A model generated the notes under the pieces. That model was given only the letters and a program-made list of their open reading frames with translations. It made no database searches and was not told the DNA's origin. Shown here one piece after another: positions 31,710-37,153 of a stretch of 37,153 nt of DNA (positions are counted from its first letter, which is position 1; every line of letters starts with the position of its first letter). Origin of the DNA: Deltaproteobacteria bacterium (GTDB lineage Bacteria > Desulfobacterota > DSM-4660 > Desulfatiglandales > HGW-15); the NCBI GenBank assembly GCA_019310485.1, contig JAFDEF010000027.1, forward strand, positions 1 through 37,153, in the 5' to 3' direction. The position numbers and the translations under genes are program-made.

Positions 31710-32740
31710 AAACCCTTAAGGTTCACGGCAGTAAAGGTATTTCACGCATTTTCATTGGTGAGAGGCTACAAAACTTACAAAAGTATACTGATTCAAGGCA
31801 AGTTGTGATTATAACGGATAGAAACGTCAGGAACCATTATTCAAAGGATTTGCCGTCTTGTTATATTATTGAAATCGGTACTGGTGAAACTATGAAAAAC
31901 CTGGATACGGTTCAACGCATATACCTGGACCTTTTACGACTCGGGGCAGACCGTTCTTTTTTTATTGTCGGAATTGGCGGAGGAGTGGTCAGTGATATCA
32001 CCGGGTTTGTTGCTTCTACCTACCTTCGAGGACTGAGATTCGGGTTTGTTTCTTCAACATTGCTCTCCCAGGTGGATGCCGGTGTGGGAGGTAAAAACGG
32101 CGTGAATCTCAGAGGCTATAAAAATCTAGTCGGCACTTTCAACCAGCCTGAATTTGTCATCTGTGACACAGACTTGCTGAAGACCCTTCCAGAGAAAGAA
32201 GTCCGCTGCGGTTTGGCCGAGGTAGTAAAGCATGCCTGCATAGGCGATGCCTGCTTATTTTCTTATCTTGAGGCTCATTATAAAAAAGCTCTTGCTCTGG
32301 ACAGGGACGTCATGGAGAAAATCATACATGATTCGGTTGTTATAAAATCATCAATTGTAAATAGAGATGAAAGGGAGAGTGGAGAGCGCATGAAGCTAAA
32401 CTTTGGCCATACACTAGGACATGCGATCGAGAAAACCACGGGCATTCCCCATGGAGAAGCAGTAGGCTTTGGTATGTTGGTGGCTTCAAGACTTTCTTTT
32501 AAAAGGGGCTGGCTCTCAAAACATGAAGTGACAAGGATTGAGGCACTGCTCAAGAAACTAAACCTTCCCACTCGCCTTAAGGTAGATGGAAATCTAGTAA
32601 TTGAGGCTATGACAAAAGATAAAAAAAGGAGAAGCGAAAGCCTCAACTTTGTTTTTCTCCATGGCATTGGTGAGGCCTTCGTTGAACAGATACCAATTAA
32701 AGAACTTGGGGCAGGGATAAATGAAATAATACGATTGTAG
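31706..32740 (+). CDS. aroB: 3-Dehydroquinate synthase (AroB)
   Basis: Closes DAHP to 3-dehydroquinate using NAD+ and a divalent metal. 344 residues: NAD-binding VGIGGGVVSDITGFVASTYLRG (about 88-109), STLLSQVDAGVGGKNGVN, GLAEVVKHA (metal Glu), and the metal histidines in NFGHTLGHAIE and GIPHGEAVGFGM. It starts at GTG 31706 within the TGA of aroF (4-bp overlap), so it is translationally coupled. Confidence 0.96.
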   Translation: MKTLKVHGSKGISRIFIGERLQNLQKYTDSRQVVIITDRNVRNHYSKDLPSCYIIEIGTGETMKNLDTVQRIYLDLLRLGADRSFFIVGIGGGVVSDITGFVASTYLRGLRFGFVSSTLLSQVDAGVGGKNGVNLRGYKNLVGTFNQPEFVICDTDLLKTLPEKEVRCGLAEVVKHACIGDACLFSYLEAHYKKALALDRDVMEKIIHDSVVIKSSIVNRDERESGERMKLNFGHTLGHAIEKTTGIPHGEAVGFGMLVASRLSFKRGWLSKHEVTRIEALLKKLNLPTRLKVDGNLVIEAMTKDKKRRSESLNFVFLHGIGEAFVEQIPIKELGAGINEIIRL

Positions 32741-32801
32741 ATGTGGCCAGCCCTAACGCAATTGTTTCCAAAAGATGAAAGATAACATCCGAGGGAAGTT
32801 T

Positions 32802-33857
32802 ATGAACTTAGAACAGATCAGGAAAGATATTGACCAAATTGATTCCATGATTCTTAAAATATTGACCCGTAGGATGGAGCTCGTCCTGGTGGCCGGGAAA
32901 CTTAAATCCCGCATTGAGGATAGGGAAAGAGAAAGAGAAGTTCTTGAAACGATCAAAGAAAAGTCAACACGGCCTATAGATGCCGGTTTCATTGAAAAAA
33001 TCTATGCGGAAATTATCAAAGAAAGCAAAAACCTCCAGGGAAAAAACTATAAACTGGTCGCATTCCAGGGTAAACACGGGGCATTTGGCGAAGTTGCATC
33101 ACGGGTTTGGAACAGCGAGCTTATTCCGGTCCCATGCCCTGAATTTAGACAAGTTTTAGAAGGGGTTGAATCCAAACTTTATGATTATGGCATTGTTCCT
33201 GTGGAAAACAGTCTTGGCGGGTCCGTGGAACAAGTGAACCGCCTTCTGATTAACACAGAACTCTCTGTGGTCGGAGCAGTGGAGCTTCCTATACACCTCT
33301 GCCTTTTGGCGCCACCGGGAACCGATTATAGGGAAATACGAAAAGTGTACTCACATCCCCAAGCGCTTGCACAATCCCGAAACTTCCTTCTAAGGAACAA
33401 ACTGGAGCCTGTTGAATACAGCGATACTGCCGGCGCGGCGAAAATGTTAGCGGAAGAAAGGCTCAAAAGATCTGCGGCAATTGCCAGCAAGCTTTGTGCT
33501 CAACTCTACAATCTGGAAATTATCAAAGAGAATATAGAAGACCTTGATAGAAATCTAACACGCTTTCTCCTGCTTTCCAGGGAAAAGAGCGGAGAGCAGG
33601 GAAAGAAGTGTTCCATCATTTTTTCCACAGAGCACAAGGCTGGAACTCTTTTCCGCGTGCTTGAAGTATTTGCGGAGGCAGGAATTAACCTGACAAGAAT
33701 TGAGTCCATTCCTAATGAGCCGGGTAACTATGCATTTTTCCTCGATTTCGTGGGATCTGACAGGGATCTCAAGGTTGTCCAGGCGCTCGAAAAAATAGCA
33801 GAAAGAACCACTGATTTGAAGATGTTAGGCTGCTACACAGAGAGGAAGCCGGAATGA
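32802..33857 (+). CDS. pheA: Bifunctional chorismate mutase/prephenate dehydratase (PheA)
   Basis: Makes prephenate from chorismate and then phenylpyruvate. 351 residues from ATG 32802, chosen because GAGGGAAG lies 5 nt upstream (ATG 32775 is longer). AroQ mutase domain about 1-85 (LEQIRKDIDQID...ILTRRMELVLVAGKLK). Dehydratase domain about 92-265 with VPVENSLGGSV, SHPQALAQ and the catalytic Thr253 in NLTRF. ACT domain about 275-345. The usual Phe-binding ACT motifs GALV and ESRP read GTLF (281-284) and ESIP (301-304), so Phe feedback may be changed. Its stop overlaps the tyrA remnant start by 4 bp. Confidence 0.94.
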   Translation: MNLEQIRKDIDQIDSMILKILTRRMELVLVAGKLKSRIEDREREREVLETIKEKSTRPIDAGFIEKIYAEIIKESKNLQGKNYKLVAFQGKHGAFGEVASRVWNSELIPVPCPEFRQVLEGVESKLYDYGIVPVENSLGGSVEQVNRLLINTELSVVGAVELPIHLCLLAPPGTDYREIRKVYSHPQALAQSRNFLLRNKLEPVEYSDTAGAAKMLAEERLKRSAAIASKLCAQLYNLEIIKENIEDLDRNLTRFLLLSREKSGEQGKKCSIIFSTEHKAGTLFRVLEVFAEAGINLTRIESIPNEPGNYAFFLDFVGSDRDLKVVQALEKIAERTTDLKMLGCYTERKPE

Positions 33858-34088
33858 GAATACTTGTCATTCGCGCCGGGCACCACCTTCAGAAAGCACA
33901 TGGATATCGCAAAAGGGCTCCTTTCAGAGGACGATCATCTCCTGGCCGAGATCGTGTTTAATCCTTACACACCAAGGCAAATTGAAGAGATCGGCTCCCA
34001 ACTGGCCTACATCACTCACATAATAAGGGACAGGGATTACGACGAGATGCAGAAGTTCCTCAATAAGCTAAGGAGAAACATTGAATAA
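33854..34088 (+). pseudogene. tyrA: Remnant of prephenate dehydrogenase gene (tyrA), internally deleted
   Basis: After a good GAGGAAG site, ATG 33854 (overlapping the pheA stop) begins Met-Arg-Ile-Leu-Val-Ile, like the Rossmann start of TyrA. The frame then soon becomes meaningless and stops. Ten bases on, another frame (33864-34088) reads FRKHMDIAKGLLSEDDHLLA, then EIVFNPYTPRQIEEI and on to KFLNKLRRNIE. This resembles the helical C-terminus of prephenate dehydrogenases (compare RLFAQDPQLYADI in E. coli TyrA). The catalytic middle, about 550 bp or more, is missing and the two ends are out of frame. A real small gene starting at TTG 33864 is the alternative but less likely. Confidence 0.6.
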
Positions 34089-34839
34089 TCTTAAACTCGA
34101 ACAAAGCACTGAGCTTTCAATGGCAAAAATTCCGCTGGAGGGAAAAAGAAGTTTGCCCGGGAATAAACCCAGGATCTGTGTCCCCATTTTGGCCAAAAAT
34201 ACTGAGGAGGCTCTGAAAAAAATCGCCAGAGCTAACTCGCTGGCGGACATACTGGAGTTCCGTTTGGATGTAATGCATTCATTTTGTCTTGAAAAGATGC
34301 TTCGAGTTGCGTCCAGACCCGTGATCGTCACATATAGGTCCAAGAAAGAAGGGGGGGAAGGAACGGCTGATTATGACACTCGGACTCGTTATCTATTGGA
34401 TGCCATTGAGAAAGGAGCCGATCTTGTAGACGTGGAGCATAGCATGCCAATGGAATTCAAGGACAGAATTTTTCTCAACCGCGGCAACTCTAAGATTATT
34501 ACATCTTTGCACCTTATGGACGGAACCCCTGAACTGGAGGAACTAAAAAAGATCTTCATAAGGCTTGCCGGTACAGGTGCCGATATCGTGAAAATCATAA
34601 CAAAGGCAAAGGTGTTTGAGGACAATCTTCATGTCCTGGATTTAATCCCCATGTCTTTAAAAGTAGGCACTCCAGTTATTGCCTTCTGTATGGGACAAAT
34701 GGGTCAGGTGAGCAGGATCTTTTGCTGCCCACTTGGCGGCTTCTTAACTTTCGCATCCCTTCAAGAGGGACAGGAGTCTGCCGATGGACAGATTCCTGCC
34801 GTGGAAATGAGAAAGATATTGGAAAAATTCCCGGTATGA
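34081..34839 (+). CDS. aroD: 3-Dehydroquinate dehydratase type I (AroD)
   Basis: Dehydrates 3-dehydroquinate to 3-dehydroshikimate through a Schiff base. 252 residues. The Schiff-base Lys171 (ADIVKIITKA), general-base His144 (TSLHLMDGTPE) and substrate residues Glu59/Arg61 (EFRLD) are all present, as is the C-terminal SRIFCCPLGGFLTFAS loop. The TTG start at 34081 is supported by AGGAGA four bases upstream; ATG 34120 is an alternative. It overlaps the tyrA remnant by 8 bp and aroE by 4 bp. Confidence 0.94.
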   Translation: MNNLKLEQSTELSMAKIPLEGKRSLPGNKPRICVPILAKNTEEALKKIARANSLADILEFRLDVMHSFCLEKMLRVASRPVIVTYRSKKEGGEGTADYDTRTRYLLDAIEKGADLVDVEHSMPMEFKDRIFLNRGNSKIITSLHLMDGTPELEELKKIFIRLAGTGADIVKIITKAKVFEDNLHVLDLIPMSLKVGTPVIAFCMGQMGQVSRIFCCPLGGFLTFASLQEGQESADGQIPAVEMRKILEKFPV

Positions 34840-35657
34840 CCATAGATCAACATACAAAGCTTTACGGCGTAGTGGGCCACCCTATAGGTCACTCCCTTAG
34901 CCCTACCATGCACAATGCCGCCTTTTACGCAACCAGAGTCAATGCAGTCTACCTGGCTTTTGATACGACGGATATTGAAGGCTGCATCAAGGGGATAAAA
35001 GCCCTTGGAATTAGAGGAATGAGCGTGACCATACCCCATAAGTCCGCGGTGATACCTTTCCTTGATGAACTGGATGCATTGGCCGAACAGATAGGCGCAG
35101 TCAATACCATTGTCAACAATCATGGGTTTTTGACAGGTTACAACACTGATGCGGTCGGAGCGCTCAGGGCCTTGGAGGAAAAAGTCGAACTTGAGGGCAA
35201 GACATGCGTAATCATAGGGGCAGGAGGCGCTGCCAGGGCTATAGGCTTTATTTTAAAAAATCACGGCGTACGCCTGAGCATTTCCAACCGTTCAGTTGAG
35301 TCAGGAGAAAATCTGGCCAGATATCTAGATTGCTCCTTTGTGCCTTTAGCTGAGATAGAAAACGTCAGCATGGACATCTTGATCCATTCCACACCGGTAG
35401 GTATGTATCCTCACGATGAACAATGTCTTATTCCTAGGGAAATTTTGACAAAAGAGATGGTTGTGATGGACATCATTTACAACCCTCTTGAAAGCACGCT
35501 CCTGAAGAGGGCTAGGAGCCAAGGCTGCTTGACTGTTGACGGACTCGGCATGTTCATTCACCAGGGGGCAGAACAGTTTAGACTATGGACCGGTCTTGAA
35601 GCCCCAGTAGAGATCATGCGTGGAGAAGTGGAACAGGCATTGAGGGTGGGTACATGA
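34836..35657 (+). CDS. aroE: Shikimate dehydrogenase (AroE)
   Basis: NADPH-dependent reduction of 3-dehydroshikimate. From ATG 34836 it is 273 residues, normal length: GHPIGHSLSPTMHN (14-27), catalytic Lys69 in VTIPHK, Asp105 in GYNTDAVG, dinucleotide motif IIGAGGAARAI, STPVGM, and DGLGMFIHQGAEQF at the C-terminus. The ATG overlaps the aroD TGA by 4 bp (ATGA), which rules in this start over upstream in-frame codons. Confidence 0.96.
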   Translation: MTIDQHTKLYGVVGHPIGHSLSPTMHNAAFYATRVNAVYLAFDTTDIEGCIKGIKALGIRGMSVTIPHKSAVIPFLDELDALAEQIGAVNTIVNNHGFLTGYNTDAVGALRALEEKVELEGKTCVIIGAGGAARAIGFILKNHGVRLSISNRSVESGENLARYLDCSFVPLAEIENVSMDILIHSTPVGMYPHDEQCLIPREILTKEMVVMDIIYNPLESTLLKRARSQGCLTVDGLGMFIHQGAEQFRLWTGLEAPVEIMRGEVEQALRVGT

Positions 35658-36922
35658 AAGCGATCAGGATCAGATCATCTATTAATGAGACCGCCACTAT
35701 TCCCGGATCCAAAAGCATTACCCACCGGGCCCTTATTGCGGCCGCTTTGGCGGATGGAGAAAGCCTGCTCAAAGGATCTCTTTCCTGTGAAGACACCCTT
35801 TATACTGTTAACGGCCTGCGGGAGCTGGGCGCAAGGATAGTTGCTAATGAAAACAACATGAAAGTTATTGGAACGGGCGGACGATTCGAGCATGCTTCCG
35901 GCATAAGAAGTATTTATCTGGGGAATTCGGGCACTTCTTATCGTCTCCTTCTATCAACTGTTTCGCTTGCAAAAGGACGCTACATTCTTAACTGCACCCC
36001 GCGTATGCAGCAGAGGCCGGTAGGGGAACTGGTTAAGGCTTTAAACAAGCTGGGAGCCAAAGCCACCTGTACCGCAAAAGAGGAGTTCCCTCCCGTGTAC
36101 ATCAACACGAAAGGTATTCGGGGAGGAAGGGTTGAGCTTAGAGGAGAGCAAAGCAGTCAGTTCGTATCTTCGCTTCTTCTGGCAGCCCCCTATGCTGAAA
36201 AAGACACCGAGATTCAAATTAGCGGAGCATTAATTTCCCGACCTTATGTGGACATCACCATTGATGTGATGAGAAGGTTTGGAATTCAGGTTCACCGCGA
36301 AGGGTACCGCTCTTTCAAAATTCCCGGAGGTCAAAGATATGCAAGTTGCAATATTAGCATAGAAGGAGATGTCTCGAACGCTTCTTATTTTTGGGCTGCT
36401 GCAGCCGTGACAGGAGGTACAGTAACCACTAGAAACATTAACCCTTACAATACCCGCCAGGGAGACATAGCTTTTCTTGATATACTGGAGCAAATGGGCT
36501 CACGTGTTGAGAGGGAAAAAGATCAGGTAACCATTCACGGCGGAGCACTTTCTGGAATCGAGGTTGACATGAATGAAATGCCCGACATGGTGCCTACGCT
36601 TGCGGCAGTGGCCCTGTTTGCAAGAGGCAAAACCGTTGTGCGAAACGTCCAGCACTTACGCCATAAGGAGAGCGACCGCCTGAGCTCCATTGTGCTTGAA
36701 TGGAGTCGGCTCGGGGGCAAAGTCGAAGAGTTGCCGGATGGTCTCATCATCCATGGGGGGAAACCTCTCTCGGGAATCGCCGTTGATCCTCATGACGATC
36801 ACCGTATGGCTATGAGTCTTGCTGTTGTGGGGCTTAAGGTACCTGGAGTAGTGATTGCCAACGAAGGGTGCGTAAAAAAATCATTTCCTCAATTCTGGCA
36901 ATTGTGGGACAAGCTGCAATAA
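35654..36922 (+). CDS. aroA: 3-Phosphoshikimate 1-carboxyvinyltransferase (AroA, EPSP synthase)
   Basis: Transfers enolpyruvate from PEP to shikimate-3-phosphate. 422 residues, two inverse alpha/beta domains: PGSKSITHRALIAAALADG (17-35), YLGNSGTSYRLL (the PEP/glyphosate loop, here GNSGTSYR rather than GNAGTAMR of E. coli), PRMQQRP, GEQSSQFVSSLLLAAP, the catalytic Asp in NEMPDMVPTLAAVALFA, RHKESDRLSS, and DPHDDHRMAMSLAV. Starts by ATGA overlap with aroE. It is the last gene of the operon and is followed by a perfect hairpin. Confidence 0.97.
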   Translation: MKAIRIRSSINETATIPGSKSITHRALIAAALADGESLLKGSLSCEDTLYTVNGLRELGARIVANENNMKVIGTGGRFEHASGIRSIYLGNSGTSYRLLLSTVSLAKGRYILNCTPRMQQRPVGELVKALNKLGAKATCTAKEEFPPVYINTKGIRGGRVELRGEQSSQFVSSLLLAAPYAEKDTEIQISGALISRPYVDITIDVMRRFGIQVHREGYRSFKIPGGQRYASCNISIEGDVSNASYFWAAAAVTGGTVTTRNINPYNTRQGDIAFLDILEQMGSRVEREKDQVTIHGGALSGIEVDMNEMPDMVPTLAAVALFARGKTVVRNVQHLRHKESDRLSSIVLEWSRLGGKVEELPDGLIIHGGKPLSGIAVDPHDDHRMAMSLAVVGLKVPGVVIANEGCVKKSFPQFWQLWDKLQ

Positions 36923-36966
36923 TAATCTCCTGCTAGAAGGCAATTCAACCTAAGAGGCACATGAGT

Positions 36967-36999
36967 CCGGCACTCAGTTTGGCTTAAACTGAGTGCCGG
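36967..36999. terminator. Perfect 14-bp hairpin after aroA
   Basis: CCGGCACTCAGTTT (36967-36980) and AAACTGAGTGCCGG (36986-36999) are exact complements around GGCTT, 45 bp after the aroA stop. No T-run follows on either strand. It probably ends or protects the aro transcript. Confidence 0.5.
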
Positions 37000-37042
37000 G
37001 TGATGCAAAGCCTGCCACAAACGAAGCGACAATTCTTCCAAA

Positions 37043-37153
37043 ATCCGGGTAGGAAGTGGCCTTAACGGCCACCCCCTCCCGACAGAACGGCTCGTACCGG
37101 CCAGGTAAGCCGCTCTTCGATTAGCGACTGAACAAGGGTTGTTCAAGAGATCG
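37043..37153 (-). mobile_element. Group II intron, 3' end with domains V and VI (cut by the window edge)
   Basis: On the minus strand, 37116-37084 folds as domain V: AGAGCGGCT pairs with AGCCGTTCT, with an inner TACC/GGTA stem and a CG bulge, and the catalytic AGC is present. Domain VI follows (37080 to about 37045): GGGAGGGGGTGGCC pairs with GGCCACTTCCTACCC, leaving a bulged A at 37050, 7 nt from the presumed 3' end ...GGAT at 37043. A TGAACAA/TTGTTCA stem (37129-37145) lies just before domain V. The rest of the intron lies beyond the right edge. It has the same orientation as the intron piece at the left edge. Confidence 0.75.

Noticed and set aside
33864..34088. Intact 74-residue small gene between pheA and aroD
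   Set aside because: The TTG start has no ribosome site, while the strong site belongs to ATG 33854 in another frame. The residues look like the C-terminal end of prephenate dehydrogenase, so a deleted tyrA is the better reading, though not certain.

Overview
The window is a 37 kb stretch of bacterial chromosome, most likely from an anaerobic member of the Desulfobacterota (former Deltaproteobacteria). This is an inference. It rests on the Wood-Ljungdahl type metF-metV-mvhD-like module, the ferredoxin-domain glutamate synthase pieces, the Fe-S type PurF, the GatCAB route to Asn/Gln-tRNA, and the sigma-54 type promoter on glnA. No rRNA, tRNA or CRISPR array was recognised. Both ends of the window run into pieces of group II introns in the same orientation, which suggests that the contig is bounded by a multi-copy intron.

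Left half, minus strand (293-19996). Read in the direction of transcription: glnA (glutamine synthetase, from a sigma-54 promoter), a structured 3' region and an intrinsic terminator; then glnE, an unusual adenylyltransferase with two N-terminal ACT domains and its two catalytic halves in swapped order. Next comes a long co-directional run: mvhD-like, metV-like and metF, two ferredoxin/FMN glutamate synthase-domain proteins (the second lacking the catalytic motifs), a glutaminase-GXGXG glutamate synthase subunit, carA, carB and purF. A short inverted-repeat element lies between carA and carB. Almost everything here makes, regulates or consumes glutamine.

Middle, plus strand (20455-28740). The first gene fuses aspartyl-tRNA synthetase to GatC and is followed directly by gatA and gatB. 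This is a complete indirect pathway for Asn-tRNA (and Gln-tRNA) formation, with the synthetase tethered to the amidotransferase. Then come a deacetylase-fold protein with degraded metal-site motifs, a GT4 glycosyltransferase, and a WecA/TarO-type polyprenyl-phosphate sugar-1-phosphate transferase, which look like a small surface-glycan module.

Right third, plus strand (28823-36922). This is a compact aromatic amino acid operon: aroK-aroC-aroF-aroB-pheA-(tyrA remnant)-aroD-aroE-aroA. It is headed by what reads as a complete ribosome-mediated attenuator: a near-consensus sigma-70 promoter, a short leader peptide with Phe-Tyr-Phe-Tyr-Phe-Phe codons, a 13-bp antiterminator pairing and a competing intrinsic terminator. 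Between pheA and aroD only the first codons and the C-terminal part of a prephenate dehydrogenase gene survive, so the operon still appears to sense Tyr although its own tyrA is broken.

The strongest candidates for something new are the Phe/Tyr attenuator with its decayed tyrA, the ACT-containing permuted GlnE, and the AspRS-GatC fusion. I believe fusions of this last kind are already represented in protein family collections.
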